Of a stretch of 64,000 nucleotides of DNA, positions 35,226 through 44,183 are shown one piece after another; within the stretch, counting starts at the first letter, position 1, and each line of letters starts with the position of its first letter. This stretch comes from Leisingera thetidis (GTDB lineage: Bacteria; Pseudomonadota; Alphaproteobacteria; Rhodobacterales; Rhodobacteraceae). Where the stretch lies: positions 4,298,878-4,362,877 of the forward strand of contig NZ_CP109787.1 of assembly GCF_025857195.1 (NCBI RefSeq), in the 5' to 3' direction. The notes beneath the pieces were generated by a model that made no database searches, was not told where the DNA came from, and saw only the letters and a program-made list of their open reading frames with translations. Made by a program: the position numbers and the translations under genes.

Positions 35226-36413
35226 TTACTTCATCCCGGCTTCGGCCTCAATCTGCTTGCGGCTCTTGCGCGCGCGTTCAGTGGCTGATTTCAGCTGGCC
35301 GCAGGCGGCCATGATGTCATCGCCGCGGGTCTTGCGGATCGGCGAGGCATAGCCGGCCTGATAGATGATATTGGCAAAGGCGTGGATGCGGTTGTTCGAC
35401 GACCGCTTGTAAGGGCTGCCAGGCCATTCGTTGAAGGGAATCAGGTTGATCTTGGCCGGGATCTTGTAGCGTTTGATGTGCTCGATCAGCCGGTGCGCGT
35501 CCTCATCCGTGTCGTTCACGCCATCCAGCATCACGTACTCAAAGGTGATCCGCTCGGAATTCGACACCTTGGGGTAATCCGCTAGCGCCTGCAGCAGCTC
35601 GTCGATGTTCCAGCGCTTGTTGATCGGCACCAGCACGTCGCGGATCTCGTTGGTGGTGGCGTGGAAGGAAATCGCCAGCAGGCAGCCGATTTCTTCGGCG
35701 GTGCGGGCAATTTCCGGCACCACGCCGGAGGTCGAGAGCGTAATCCGGCGGCGGCTCAGCGAGATGCCCTCGGGATCCATCGCAATCTTCATCGCGTCGC
35801 GGACGTTCTCGAAGTTATAGAGCGGCTCGCCCATGCCCATCAGCACGATGTTCGACAGCAGACGGGTCTCCTCTTTGGGCGCGCCGGGCACCGGCCACTC
35901 CTCCAGATCGTCGCGCGCCATCATCACCTGGCCGACGATTTCGGCCGGGGTCAGGTTGCGCACCAGCTTCTGAGTGCCGGTGTGGCAGAACGAGCAGGTC
36001 AGGGTGCAGCCCACCTGGGACGAGATGCACAGGGTGCCGCGGCCGTCTTCGGGGATGTAAACCACCTCGACTTCATGGCCGCCTGCAATCCGCACCAGGT
36101 ACTTGCGGGTGCCGTCGGTCGAGACTTGCTTGCTCACCACCTCGGGGATACGGATTTCAAACGTCTCAGCCAGCTGCGCGCGGTAGGCTTTGGCGAGGTT
36201 GGTCATGTCGCCAAAGTCACGCTTGCCCCACTGATAGATCCATTGCCAGATCTGGCCGACACGCATCTTGGCCTGCTTTTCCGGGGTGCCGTTTTCGATC
36301 AGCGCATCGCGCATCTGCGCGCGGGTGAGGCCCACAAGATTGATCTTGCCGCCCTCAGGCTCCTTGCGGGGCAGGGTCAATACGTCCTGGGTGATCGGCG
36401 TGCTGGCGGTCAT
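35226..36413 (-). CDS. rlmN: 23S rRNA (adenine-2503-C2)-methyltransferase RlmN
   Basis: A 395-residue radical SAM enzyme that methylates A2503 of 23S rRNA and A37 of some tRNAs. The cluster motif is [16 protein letters not shown] (CxxxCxxC), preceded by RGTLCISSQ. Nearby are the motifs [16 protein letters not shown] and [15 protein letters not shown]. The conserved Cys of the methyl carrier is in [11 protein letters not shown] near the C-terminus. Length is typical for alphaproteobacterial RlmN. It stands alone, tail-to-tail with the protease gene. Confidence 0.93.
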   Translation of the reverse strand: MTASTPITQDVLTLPRKEPEGGKINLVGLTRAQMRDALIENGTPEKQAKMRVGQIWQWIYQWGKRDFGDMTNLAKAYRAQLAETFEIRIPEVVSKQVSTDGTRKYLVRIAGGHEVEVVYIPEDGRGTLCISSQVGCTLTCSFCHTGTQKLVRNLTPAEIVGQVMMARDDLEEWPVPGAPKEETRLLSNIVLMGMGEPLYNFENVRDAMKIAMDPEGISLSRRRITLSTSGVVPEIARTAEEIGCLLAISFHATTNEIRDVLVPINKRWNIDELLQALADYPKVSNSERITFEYVMLDGVNDTDEDAHRLIEHIKRYKIPAKINLIPFNEWPGSPYKRSSNNRIHAFANIIYQAGYASPIRKTRGDDIMAACGQLKSATERARKSRKQIEAEAGMK

Positions 36414-36522
36414 GGGCTTGAGACTCGATGCTGATGGGTGGATGCGGCTCTATATAGGATTTCGGCGGAAGATCAAAAGGAATCCGTGAACACGGGTTTT
36501 CAGGCGGCCGTCCGGGCAGGGG

Positions 36523-36918
36523 CTACTTGCTCAGCCGGACCAGTTCTTCCACGCGCGCCCGTCCCAGCGTCGTCCAGCAGGCCCGCGTGGCGATCCCGGC
36601 CTCTTCGCGCACGGCGTGAGCAGCCCCGACAAAGCTGCAATGCGCGACACGATAGGCCTCCCAGGCGGTCTGGCCGTCCTTCAGCGCCGGCACGGCCTCG
36701 CTGCTGCCGTTGTCCGCGTCGATTTTTGCAGCTGTCACCATGGCTGCCTGCAGCGCATTGGTGAGAGCCGCTTCCACGCCTTCTTCGTCGTCAGCCACGC
36801 AGGAGCCGACTTCTTCCTGACTGCCGTCACCGCACTCCAGTGCCGGATTGGAAAAGGCAGGCGGGGCAAGCAGTGCAACTGCAAGGCAGGCGAATGGAAG
36901 AATGGCAGCGTTTGACAT
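36523..36918 (-). CDS. LprI-family (DUF1311) periplasmic protein
   Basis: A 131-residue exported protein. A signal peptide (MSNAAILPFACLAVALLAPP) is followed by a small helical domain with four conserved Cys (ALECGDGSQEEVGSCVADDEE and AHCSFVGAAHAVREEAGIATRACW). The pattern and the QTAWEAYRVAHC segment match the LprI/DUF1311 lysozyme-inhibitor-like family. ATG at 36918 is preceded by AGGAGGTG; an upstream TTG at 36936 is therefore not the start. A role in protecting against lysozyme or binding a wall component is inferred from the family. Confidence 0.72.
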   Translation of the reverse strand: MSNAAILPFACLAVALLAPPAFSNPALECGDGSQEEVGSCVADDEEGVEAALTNALQAAMVTAAKIDADNGSSEAVPALKDGQTAWEAYRVAHCSFVGAAHAVREEAGIATRACWTTLGRARVEELVRLSK

Positions 36919-36968
36919 GGCAGGCACCTCCTGCAACTCATGCTACGCCGCTTACGGATTTCAAACAA

Positions 36969-36992
36969 GAAAACCCCGGCGGGGGCCGGGGT
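36969..36992 (-). terminator. Intrinsic terminator of the ialB-like gene
   Basis: Read on the minus strand, ACCCCGGC-CCCC-GCCGGGGT is followed by TTTC. The 8-bp stem lies 29 bases after the IalB-like stop. Confidence 0.75.
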
Positions 36993-37020
36993 CTGGTTTG
37001 TTTCCGCACGGGGGCAGCGC

Positions 37021-37551
37021 TTACTTGCTGCAGCGTTTCTCCGCGTCTTCAACAGCAGCGGTGAATCCCAGTAGCGAGAAAGTGTCCTTGGTCTGGGTGC
37101 CGCGGGCTGAACGGGCTGTCAGCACGGCATCTGACCCGCGCTTCATTGCGGTAATGATCTTGGCATCATCCGCCGGCGTGGCCGGCCAGGCCCATTCATC
37201 CTCAGTGAACAGTTCGAACTCGGACTCGCCAATCGCCATGTTCACGGTGGAGCCCGGCGCAAACGGGTAGCCGCCGGTAAAGCTGACTTCCCCTTTGGGA
37301 GGTGTCGCATCGCGGAAGGTGACAAACAGCTGGATCTCGCTGCGGCGCACCGCAACCACACGGCCGTCGCGGGTGTTCACCGTTTCCTTCGGCGCGGAAA
37401 CCCCCCAGCACTCGACCGGGTTTTCGCCTTCGAATACACTCCAGTCCACCTTGGCGGCGACCCGGTTGTTCGACGTTTCCTGCGCAATTGCGGTGGTTGC
37501 CAACGCTGCCAGACTCAGGCCCGCAGCCACGCGGGCGAGTTTCAATGCCAT
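37021..37551 (-). CDS. Invasion-associated locus B (IalB) family protein
   Basis: A 176-residue secreted protein with a signal peptide (MALKLARVAAGLSLAALATT, cleavage after AIAQ). It has the IalB domain pattern of a short beta-rich region, with a Cys in VECWGVSAPKE and one at the C-terminus (AEKRCSK) that could form a disulphide. IalB of Bartonella aids erythrocyte invasion, but the family is common in free-living marine Rhodobacterales, where its role is unknown. ATG at 37551 is preferred over TTG at 37566. A terminator follows. Confidence 0.75.
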   Translation of the reverse strand: MALKLARVAAGLSLAALATTAIAQETSNNRVAAKVDWSVFEGENPVECWGVSAPKETVNTRDGRVVAVRRSEIQLFVTFRDATPPKGEVSFTGGYPFAPGSTVNMAIGESEFELFTEDEWAWPATPADDAKIITAMKRGSDAVLTARSARGTQTKDTFSLLGFTAAVEDAEKRCSK

Positions 37552-37730
37552 TTGTCCCGACTCCAAGACTGTTCTTTTACCTCAAATTCAAGCAAAGGGC
37601 CCGCAGCGTTCAACCGCTGTCTGGTCCCGATCCCCTCGCTTGCGCTACACAAGCACACTAACGTAACAAGCACCACGGGCGAAAGAGCGTTTTGGCAGGA
37701 TTTCGCCAACAACACATGAGGGGAGACATG

Positions 37731-38729
37731 ATGCCGAAACCTGTGCCCATGGCCGAAGTCTGGCGCGGCCCGCTGCTGGAAAGCCTGCATCTGGGCCATG
37801 CCGTCATTTGCGATGCCTCGGGGCAGGTGGTCCGCAGCTGGGGCGATCCGGATGCGGTGATTTATCCGCGCAGCTCGGCCAAGATGATCCAGGCGCTGCC
37901 GCTGATCACCTCCGGCGCCGCTGCGCGCTATGGCCTGACGTCCGAGCAGCTGGCGCTGGCCTGCGCGTCCCACAACGGTGCCCATATCCACACGGACCGG
38001 GTGAACACCTGGCTCGATCAGCTGGGGCTGAAGGACGATGATTTCCGCTGCGGCCCGCAGCTGCCGGACGACATCCCCGCCCGCAATGAGCTGATCAAAT
38101 CCGACAGCAGCCCCTGCCAGGTGCATAACAATTGCTCCGGCAAACACGCGGGCTTCTTGACCCTGACTCAGTATCTTGGTGCCGGGGCGGAATATATCGA
38201 AGTCGACCATCCGGTGCAGCAGGCCTGTCTGGCGGCGTTTGAGGAAACCACCGGCGAGGACAGCCCCGGCTACGGCATCGACGGCTGCTCGGCGCCGAAC
38301 TTTGCCACCACGGTCACCGGGCTGGCCCGTTCCATGGCCTGGTTTGCCAGCGCAGGCGACCGCTCCGACCGTGCATCAGAAGCGGCGCAGCAGCTGGTGG
38401 CGGCAATGATCGCGCATCCCGATCTGGTGGCCGGCGAGACCCGCTGCTGCACCAACCTGATGCGTGCGATGGGCGGCAAGGCGGCAATCAAGACCGGTGC
38501 CGAGGCGGTGTTCGTCGCCATCCTGCCGGAGCAGAAGCTGGGCGTCGCGCTGAAGATCGCCGATGGCACCACCCGCGCCAGCGAATGCGCGATTGCGGCG
38601 CTGATGGTCAGCCTCGGCGTGCTGGAGGCGGATCACCCGGAGACCCGCAAATACATGAACAAGACGCTCTGCAGCCGCCGCGGGCTGGAGTGCGGTTCGG
38701 TCCGCCCCGCAGCCGAGCTGCTGTTCTGA
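37731..38729 (+). CDS. Asparaginase (AnsA-like, PF06089 type)
   Basis: A 332-residue protein of the rhizobial-type asparaginase II family, which differs from E. coli AnsB. Visible motifs are YPRSSAKMIQALPLITSGAA near residue 45 and CSGKHAGFLTLTQYLG with the conserved Ser-Gly-Lys. YGIDGCSAPNFA and TRCCTNLMRAMGGKAAIKTGAEA follow. It hydrolyses L-asparagine to aspartate and ammonia in the cytoplasm. ATG at 37731 sits 5 bases after GGGGAG and is chosen over ATG at 37728 and 37716, which are too close to or overlap that site. Confidence 0.82.
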   Translation: MPKPVPMAEVWRGPLLESLHLGHAVICDASGQVVRSWGDPDAVIYPRSSAKMIQALPLITSGAAARYGLTSEQLALACASHNGAHIHTDRVNTWLDQLGLKDDDFRCGPQLPDDIPARNELIKSDSSPCQVHNNCSGKHAGFLTLTQYLGAGAEYIEVDHPVQQACLAAFEETTGEDSPGYGIDGCSAPNFATTVTGLARSMAWFASAGDRSDRASEAAQQLVAAMIAHPDLVAGETRCCTNLMRAMGGKAAIKTGAEAVFVAILPEQKLGVALKIADGTTRASECAIAALMVSLGVLEADHPETRKYMNKTLCSRRGLECGSVRPAAELLF

Positions 38730-38737
38730 ACCCGGCT

Positions 38738-38758
38738 GCCCCGGTCAAGAACCGGGGC
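38738..38758. terminator. Bidirectional stem-loop between asparaginase and YCII genes
   Basis: Perfect 8-bp inverted repeat GCCCCGGT / ACCGGGGC with a 5-base loop in the 36-base gap between convergent genes. There is no T-run. Confidence 0.6.
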
Positions 38759-38765
38759 CGCCCGA

Positions 38766-39086
38766 TCACATCTCCATATCGATGATTTCGGCCACTTCGA
38801 CCGAGCCGCTGCCGTCCGCCACCATCGGGCAGCCCTTGGCGATTTCGCAAGCCGCGTCCTGATCGGCCGCTTCCACAACCGAATAGCCCGAGACCGGATT
38901 TGCACCGCCATTGTCCGCCACGCCGCCGGCACTGACGGTCTTGGACAGGCCCACTGGCGCGCCCGGCACCTTCAGCGCGTCGCCCATGGAGCCCATCCAG
39001 CTTTTCCAGGCCTCCATGACCTTGGCGCCTTCCTCCTCGCTCTCCGGGGTCTTGCCGCCGTGATAGGCAAAAATGTACTGTGGCAT
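38766..39086 (-). CDS. YCII-related domain protein
   Basis: A 106-residue protein of the YCII/DGPF family: MPQYIFAYHGGKTPESEEEG and VSGYSVVEAADQDAACEIAKGCPMV give the ferredoxin-like fold typical of the family. Family members are often encoded beside ECF sigma factors or ArsR/SRPBCC genes; function is not established. It is the third gene of a small operon after the ArsR and SRPBCC genes. Confidence 0.8.
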   Translation of the reverse strand: MPQYIFAYHGGKTPESEEEGAKVMEAWKSWMGSMGDALKVPGAPVGLSKTVSAGGVADNGGANPVSGYSVVEAADQDAACEIAKGCPMVADGSGSVEVAEIIDMEM

Positions 39087-39119
39087 TGGTCTTCTCCCTT
39101 GGTTGCGGTGGATGGTGAC

Positions 39120-39557
39120 TTAGGACTCTGAAGCGAGCAGGGCCTCCAGCTTGCGCAGGGTCGAGGTCCAGCCCTCTTCGTGCCGCGCGGCGATCTCATC
39201 GCCGCCCAGTTCTCGGTGATCGACCAGCAGCATGGCACCGTCCCCGGCAGCGGTTATGGTGAAGGTCACATGGCTTTCGGCGCCGCGGCTGCCGTCCTCG
39301 TCATGCCAGGCCCAGGTAAAGCCGACCGATTTCGGTACCTCCACATGGGTTACCTGGCCGGAGACATGAAACCGCTGGCCATCGCGGTTCTGCATGATGG
39401 AATACCACGGGCCGGTGCGGCTCAGGTCCAGATCGTGTTCCGGAATATGAACGCCTTCCGGCCCCCACCATTTCAGCAGCTTGTCCGGAGTGGTCACCCA
39501 ATCGAACAGCTTTTCCGGGCTGACGGGAAAGATCCTTTGCAGCTGCAGATCACTCAT
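39120..39557 (-). CDS. SRPBCC/AHSA1-domain protein
   Basis: A 145-residue START-like protein. The family opening is [32 protein letters not shown], with [24 protein letters not shown] and [10 protein letters not shown] at the C-terminal helix. These proteins form a hydrophobic cavity; no ligand is known. Its ATG is 13 bases from the ArsR stop, and this ArsR-SRPBCC pairing is very common in bacteria, implying co-regulation. Confidence 0.82.
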   Translation of the reverse strand: MSDLQLQRIFPVSPEKLFDWVTTPDKLLKWWGPEGVHIPEHDLDLSRTGPWYSIMQNRDGQRFHVSGQVTHVEVPKSVGFTWAWHDEDGSRGAESHVTFTITAAGDGAMLLVDHRELGGDEIAARHEEGWTSTLRKLEALLASES

Positions 39558-39570
39558 TCTGTTTTCTCCA

Positions 39571-39891
39571 TCAGGCGTTATCCTCCATCAGGGCCGCTTC
39601 CAGCCGGTCCAGGCTGCCTTGCCAAAAGGCTTTGCGGGAGTGGGTCCACTCGGCAATCATCCGCAGCCCCTCAGGGCGGGCGGAATAGAGCCGCTTGGTG
39701 CCGTCGGCACGCTGAGTGATCAGGCCGGCCTCGCGCAGCACCTTCAAGTGGCGCGAGATGGCCGGCGCCGAGATGCCCGCGCCGGGTGCCAGATCGCCTG
39801 CAGGCAGCTCGCCTTGCGTGATCAGCTGGTCGACAATCGACATGCGGGTCTCGTCCGACAAGGCGGCAAAGGATTTCAGAAGCGGAGACAT
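39571..39891 (-). CDS. ArsR-family transcriptional regulator
   Basis: A 106-residue winged-helix repressor. [20 protein letters not shown], the recognition region [19 protein letters not shown] and the beta-wing DGTKRLYSA are clear. There is no Cys metal box of the arsenic/cadmium type, so it is likely one of the non-metal ArsR proteins that control AHSA1-family partners. It heads an operon with the SRPBCC and YCII genes. A 6-bp-arm inverted repeat (39900-39917) lies nine bases upstream of its start. Confidence 0.85.
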   Translation of the reverse strand: MSPLLKSFAALSDETRMSIVDQLITQGELPAGDLAPGAGISAPAISRHLKVLREAGLITQRADGTKRLYSARPEGLRMIAEWTHSRKAFWQGSLDRLEAALMEDNA

Positions 39892-39899
39892 GCCCTATT

Positions 39900-39917
39900 A
39901 TTAACTTTTTTGTTAAT
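39900..39917. promoter_or_regulatory. Candidate ArsR operator
   Basis: Perfect inverted repeat ATTAAC-TTTTTT-GTTAAT immediately before the ArsR start. The AT-rich palindrome, position and spacing suit an autoregulating ArsR dimer. Confidence 0.6.
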
Positions 39918-40033
39918 TAATGGAAGCGTAAAATCCAATTCCAGCGGAATGAGGCAGAAACCGCCAGCTGCAGGTTGCCGCCAGAGAGGGGCTCCCGCCC
40001 GTCGTCAGCCTGTTCTGCGAACAAGCCTCCTCC

Positions 40034-40109
40034 CCTTGGGCCAGGCACCGCGCGTGCGCGGTGCCTGGCCCAAGGCCGCCAAGGTGTGGCTGCGGCAGCA
40101 GCCACACCT
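40034..40109. repeat. Two adjacent perfect hairpins downstream of serB
   Basis: First: 20-bp arms at 40034-40053 and 40056-40075 with a 2-base GT centre (arm CCTTGGGCCAGGCACCGCGC). Second: 12-bp arms AGGTGTGGCTGC / GCAGCCACACCT at 40082-40093 and 40098-40109 with loop GGCA. Both are mismatch-free. They lie between serB (ending at 40153) and the arsR operon, both transcribed leftward, so they could terminate serB transcription or be a mobile palindromic repeat. Confidence 0.7.
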
Positions 40110-40152
40110 GCGGGCACGGGAGCTCCCCCGGACTCTGATCCAGAGGGTGGTT

Positions 40153-41028
40153 TCAGATTTTGAAATCGTCCTGGGTATAGCCCTGAATATAGAGCAGCGC
40201 CGTCAGATCGCCGTGGTTGATGCGGATATCGCATTCCGCTGCAACCGAGGGTTTGGCGTGCAGCGCAACGCCTGCGCCCGCGCGTTTCAGCATGCCAAGG
40301 TCGTTGGCGCCGTCGCCCACTGCAATCACATCCGCCTCCCCAATTCCCAGCCGGGCGGTAATTTGCTCGAGCGCCTCGACCTTGGCCTCGCGGCCCAGGA
40401 TCGGCCGTGCCGCTTCGCCGGTCAGCCTGCCGTCTTCCGCCAGCAGCGTGTTGGCGCGGTTCTCGTCAAAGCCCAGCTCCGCCGCCACCCTGGAAGTGAA
40501 GGCCGTGAACCCGCCCGAGACCAGCGCCGCATAAGCACCATTTGCCTTCATCACCGCCAGCAGCTGCCGGCCGCCGGGCATCAGGGTGATGCGTTCGTCG
40601 AGAACCTTTCCGATCACTGTCTCCGGCAGCCCCTGCAGCAGCCCGACCCGTTCAATCAGCGCGCCTTCAAAATCCAGCTCGCCGTTCATCGCCCGCGCGG
40701 TGATCTCCTTGACCCGTGCGCCGACGCCCGCTTCCTCAGCCAGCTCATCGATGCATTCCTGCTGGATCATGGTCGAGTCCATGTCGGCCAGAAGCATCTT
40801 CTTCCTGCGTCCGCCGTTCGCTTGGATCACAAGATCCACGCCTGTTTGCTGCAGATCTGCCCAGACCTCCCATTGGTTATCCGGCCTCTGTTCCAGAGGA
40901 AATTCCGCCGCTATCCCCGGCGCCAGCCAGACCGCGTCGCCGCCGCCCCAGGCGTTGCGCAGCGATTCGGGCAGGGCTGGTTCCAGCACCGGGCTGACAG
41001 GATTGCAAAGCAGGGTGGCAACAAACAT
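40153..41028 (-). CDS. serB: Phosphoserine phosphatase SerB
   Basis: A 291-residue HAD phosphatase for the last step of serine synthesis. Motif I is [20 protein letters not shown] (nucleophile Asp, DxDST). Motif II is [19 protein letters not shown] and motif IV is [17 protein letters not shown]. The N-terminal 75 residues form the regulatory part found in SerB. ATG at 41028 is preceded by GGAG. It is divergent from serC, so serine biosynthesis genes are grouped here although transcribed apart. Confidence 0.93.
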   Translation of the reverse strand: MFVATLLCNPVSPVLEPALPESLRNAWGGGDAVWLAPGIAAEFPLEQRPDNQWEVWADLQQTGVDLVIQANGGRRKKMLLADMDSTMIQQECIDELAEEAGVGARVKEITARAMNGELDFEGALIERVGLLQGLPETVIGKVLDERITLMPGGRQLLAVMKANGAYAALVSGGFTAFTSRVAAELGFDENRANTLLAEDGRLTGEAARPILGREAKVEALEQITARLGIGEADVIAVGDGANDLGMLKRAGAGVALHAKPSVAAECDIRINHGDLTALLYIQGYTQDDFKI

Positions 41029-41255
41029 CGGCAGGCTCCGTTTGGTCGGGATTCACCTTGTCATAACGGGTCGCCAAGCGAACGGCCAGCTTGCGCGATG
41101 CCGCTGAAAAGCGGGGCCATTATAAGGCGGCCTCCTTCCGGCCTTTTCGACGCGGCAGTTTCCGATGGTGGAAAAACGTGTCGCAAAAAGCATCCATTCA
41201 GCCGGATTCTGCTGATTTTTCTGTTGCATGCCGCGCTGCAGCAGCCTAGCTCTGT

Positions 41256-41307
41256 AACCGGGACACCCCTCCCCAACGAGGGGCGCTTATCTGGAAGGGT
41301 AGCATTT
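41256..41307 (+). promoter_or_regulatory. Probable serC leader RNA element
   Basis: The 50 bases before serC contain hairpin CCCCTC-N6-GAGGGG (41266-41283) and the serC ribosome site GGAAGGG at about 41293-41299. A structured serC motif is known from alphaproteobacterial serC leaders; this leader resembles it in position and in a C-rich hairpin next to the ribosome site. The identification is from memory of the motif, not from an alignment. Confidence 0.5.
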
Positions 41308-42462
41308 ATGGCTATTGCACAACCGGTCACGCGGCCGGCCAATCCGCGTTTTTCCTCGGGGCCTTGCGCCAAACCTCCCGTCTTTGAACTGTCGAAACTG
41401 TCCGGCGCACCACTGGGCCGCTCGCACCGTGCTGCGGTTGGCAAGGAGAAGCTGAAGGCGGCAATCGAAGGCACCCGCGAGATCCTGAAAATCCCCGGCG
41501 ATTACAAGATCGGCATCGTGCCGGCATCCGACACCGGCGCTGTCGAAATGGCGATGTGGAACCTGCTCGGCGCCCGCGGCGTCGAGATGCTGGCCTGGGA
41601 AAGCTTCGGTTCCGGCTGGGTCACCGACGCGGTGAAACAGCTGAAACTGGATGCCACCGTCAAGACCGCGGACTACGGCGAGATTGTCGACCTCGGCACT
41701 GTCGATTTCAGCAATGACGTCGTCTTCACCTGGAACGGCACCACCTCTGGCGTGCGGGTGCCCAACGGCGGCTGGATCCCGGCGGACCGCGAAGGCCTCA
41801 CCATTTGCGACGCCACCTCCGCGGCGTTTGCCCAGCACCTGCCCTGGGACAAGCTGGATGTGACCACCTTCTCCTGGCAGAAGGTGCTGGGCGGTGAAGC
41901 GGCGCACGGCATGATCATCCTCAGCCCCCGCGCGGTGGAGCGGCTGGAAAGCTACACCCCCGCCTGGCCGCTGCCCAAAATCTTCCGCCTGACCAAGGGC
42001 GGCAAGCTGATCGACGGCATTTTCCAGGGCGCCACCATCAACACGCCCTCGATGCTGGCGGTGGAGGACTACCTGCTGGCGCTCGACTGGGCACGTTCGG
42101 TGGGCGGCATGGAGGGCCTGCGCGAACGCGCTTATGCCAACCTGGCCGCGGTCCAGAGCTTCGTGCAGGACAACCCCTGGATCGCCTTCCTGGCGGAACA
42201 GCCGGAATACCGCTCCAACACCTCGGTCTGTCTCAAGTTCACCGACGAACGCATCCGTGACGGCGCCGCCTTTGCCAAGGCCGTGGCCAAGCGCCTGGAG
42301 AGCGAAGGCGTAGCCTTTGACATCGGCGCTTACCGCGACGCGCCTCCGGGCCTGCGCATCTGGTGCGGCGGCACAGTCGAGGCCGCCGACGTGGCCGCGC
42401 TGATGCCCTGGATCAAATGGGCCTTTGAGGCCGAGATCGCCGCGCAGACCGAAGCGGCCTGA
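41308..42462 (+). CDS. serC: Phosphoserine aminotransferase SerC
   Basis: A 384-residue PLP enzyme converting 3-phosphohydroxypyruvate and glutamate to phosphoserine. It opens [20 protein letters not shown]. The PLP lysine region is [36 protein letters not shown] and [18 protein letters not shown] are typical of the alphaproteobacterial SerC subtype. ATG at 41308 fits the family and follows GGAAGGG by about eight bases; the frame stays open far upstream but that part is antisense to serB. It is followed by serA 63 bases later. Confidence 0.93.
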   Translation: MAIAQPVTRPANPRFSSGPCAKPPVFELSKLSGAPLGRSHRAAVGKEKLKAAIEGTREILKIPGDYKIGIVPASDTGAVEMAMWNLLGARGVEMLAWESFGSGWVTDAVKQLKLDATVKTADYGEIVDLGTVDFSNDVVFTWNGTTSGVRVPNGGWIPADREGLTICDATSAAFAQHLPWDKLDVTTFSWQKVLGGEAAHGMIILSPRAVERLESYTPAWPLPKIFRLTKGGKLIDGIFQGATINTPSMLAVEDYLLALDWARSVGGMEGLRERAYANLAAVQSFVQDNPWIAFLAEQPEYRSNTSVCLKFTDERIRDGAAFAKAVAKRLESEGVAFDIGAYRDAPPGLRIWCGGTVEAADVAALMPWIKWAFEAEIAAQTEAA

Positions 42463-42473
42463 GCAACCTTTAG

Positions 42474-42493
42474 GGCGGGCGAGTGCGCCCGCC
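42474..42493 (+). terminator. Stem-loop between serC and serA
   Basis: Inverted repeat GGCGGGC-GAGTGC-GCCCGCC eleven bases after serC, before the serA ribosome site. There is no T-run; it may attenuate or process the serC-serA transcript. Confidence 0.45.
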
Positions 42494-42525
42494 GCCCCAG
42501 CATAGACATTCTAAGGACCACAGAC

Positions 42526-44121
42526 ATGGCTCCCAAAGTTCTCATCTCCGACAAACTCTCAGAGGCCGCCGTCCAGATCTTCCGCGACCGCGGCATTGAC
42601 GTCGACTTTCTGCCCGACGTGGGCAAGGACAAGGACAAGCTGGCGGAAATCATCGGCCAGTACGACGGCCTCGCCATCCGCTCCGCCACCAAGGTGACGG
42701 AAAAAATCCTGGAGAATGCCGATAACCTCAAGGTGATCGGCCGCGCCGGCATCGGCACCGACAACATCGACAAGGAAGCCGCCTCCAAGCGCGGCGTCAT
42801 TGTGATGAACACGCCTTTCGGCAACATGATCACCACCGCCGAACATGCGATTGCAATGATGTTTGCCGTCGCCCGCCAGCTGCCGGAGGCCTCCGCCTCC
42901 ACCCATGCCGGCAAATGGGAAAAGTCCAAGTTCATGGGCACCGAGCTGACCAGCAAGACCCTGGGCGTGATCGGCGCCGGCAATATCGGCGGCATCGTCT
43001 GCGACCGCGCCCGCGGCCTCAAGATGAAGGTGGTGGCCTATGACCCCTACCTGAGCACCGAGAAAGCCGACAAGATGGGCGTCGAAAAGGTGGAGCTGGA
43101 CGAGCTGCTGGCGCGCGCCGACTTCATCACCCTGCATGTGCCGCTGACCGAGCAGACCCGCAACATCCTGTCCAAGGAGAACCTGGAAAAGACCAAGAAG
43201 GGGGTGCGCATCATCAACTGCGCCCGCGGCGGTCTGGTGGACGAGGGCGCGCTGGCTGAACTGCTGACCTCCGGCCATGTGGCCGGTGCTGCCTTTGACG
43301 TGTTCTCGGTGGAGCCGGCCAAGGAAAACGCCCTCTTTGGCCTGCCCAACGTGGTCTGCACCCCGCACCTGGGCGCCGCTACCACCGAGGCGCAGGAGAA
43401 CGTTGCCCTGCAGGTGGCCGAGCAGATGTCCAACTACTTGCTGACCGGCGCCGTGGAAAACGCGCTCAACATGCCCTCGGTGACCGCCGAGGAAGCCAAG
43501 GTCATGGGCCCCTGGATCAAGCTTGCCGACCATCTGGGCTCTTTCGTGGGTCAGATGACGGATGAGCCGATCAAGGCGATCAACATCCTCTACGATGGCG
43601 TGGCCTCGGAGATGAACTTGGACGCGCTGAACTGCGCGGTGATTGCCGGCATCATGAAACGCGCCAACCCCGAGGTGAACATGGTCTCCGCCCCGGTGGT
43701 CGCCAAGGAGCGCGGCATCCAGATCTCCACCACCAACCAGGACAAATCCGGCGCCTTTGACGGCTACGTCAAAGTGACGGCCGTCACTTCCAAGCGCGAA
43801 CGCTCGGTGGCGGGCACGGTGTTCTCCGACGGCAAGCCGCGGTTCATCCAGATCAAGGGTATCAACATCGAGGCGGATGTGGGCGCGCATATGCTCTACA
43901 CCACCAACGAGGACGTGCCGGGCATCATCGGCACCTTGGGCCATACCCTGGGCGACAGCGGCGTCAACATAGCCAATTTCACCCTGGGCCGGTCCGAAGC
44001 CGGCGGCGAAGCCATTGCGCTGCTGTATGTGGATGATCAGGTCCCGGCCGAAGCCCGTGCCAAGCTAGCCGAAACCGGGCTGTTCAACCAGATCAAGCCG
44101 CTGGAATTCGACGTCGCCTGA
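42526..44121 (+). CDS. serA: D-3-phosphoglycerate dehydrogenase SerA
   Basis: A 531-residue long-form SerA, the first enzyme of serine synthesis. The substrate/nucleotide region includes VIGRAGIGTDNIDKEAASKRG, the NAD motif LGVIGAGNIGGIV, and INCARGGLVDEGAL with catalytic Arg; the His is in CTPHLGAATTEAQ. An intervening domain (about residues 320-450) and a C-terminal ACT domain (GINIEADVGAHMLYTTNEDVPGIIG) follow, suggesting feedback by serine. A strong terminator lies 26 bases downstream. Confidence 0.94.
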   Translation: MAPKVLISDKLSEAAVQIFRDRGIDVDFLPDVGKDKDKLAEIIGQYDGLAIRSATKVTEKILENADNLKVIGRAGIGTDNIDKEAASKRGVIVMNTPFGNMITTAEHAIAMMFAVARQLPEASASTHAGKWEKSKFMGTELTSKTLGVIGAGNIGGIVCDRARGLKMKVVAYDPYLSTEKADKMGVEKVELDELLARADFITLHVPLTEQTRNILSKENLEKTKKGVRIINCARGGLVDEGALAELLTSGHVAGAAFDVFSVEPAKENALFGLPNVVCTPHLGAATTEAQENVALQVAEQMSNYLLTGAVENALNMPSVTAEEAKVMGPWIKLADHLGSFVGQMTDEPIKAINILYDGVASEMNLDALNCAVIAGIMKRANPEVNMVSAPVVAKERGIQISTTNQDKSGAFDGYVKVTAVTSKRERSVAGTVFSDGKPRFIQIKGINIEADVGAHMLYTTNEDVPGIIGTLGHTLGDSGVNIANFTLGRSEAGGEAIALLYVDDQVPAEARAKLAETGLFNQIKPLEFDVA

Positions 44122-44146
44122 CGCCGCGTGCAAGACCATGAAGAAT

Positions 44147-44176
44147 GCCCCCGCAACACCTGCGGGGGCGTTTTTT
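44147..44176 (+). terminator. Intrinsic terminator of serC-serA
   Basis: Perfect 9-bp stem GCCCCCGCA / TGCGGGGGC with a 5-base loop followed by GTTTTTT. Confidence 0.92.
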
Positions 44177-44183
44177 CGCAGCC

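Noticed and set aside
39902..39920. Possible CtrA box in the arsR upstream region
   Set aside because: The TTAA words are spaced by 8 rather than 7 bases, and the sequence is better explained as an ArsR-type palindrome.
39481..42462. A 993-codon plus-strand open frame
   Set aside because: Its first 600 codons are antisense to arsR and serB and cross the strong hairpins; only the part from 41308 (serC) has family character.
42559..43944. A 461-codon minus-strand frame opposite serA
   Set aside because: His/Gly/Asp-rich shadow of a GC-rich gene with no known domain; serA on the plus strand is certain.
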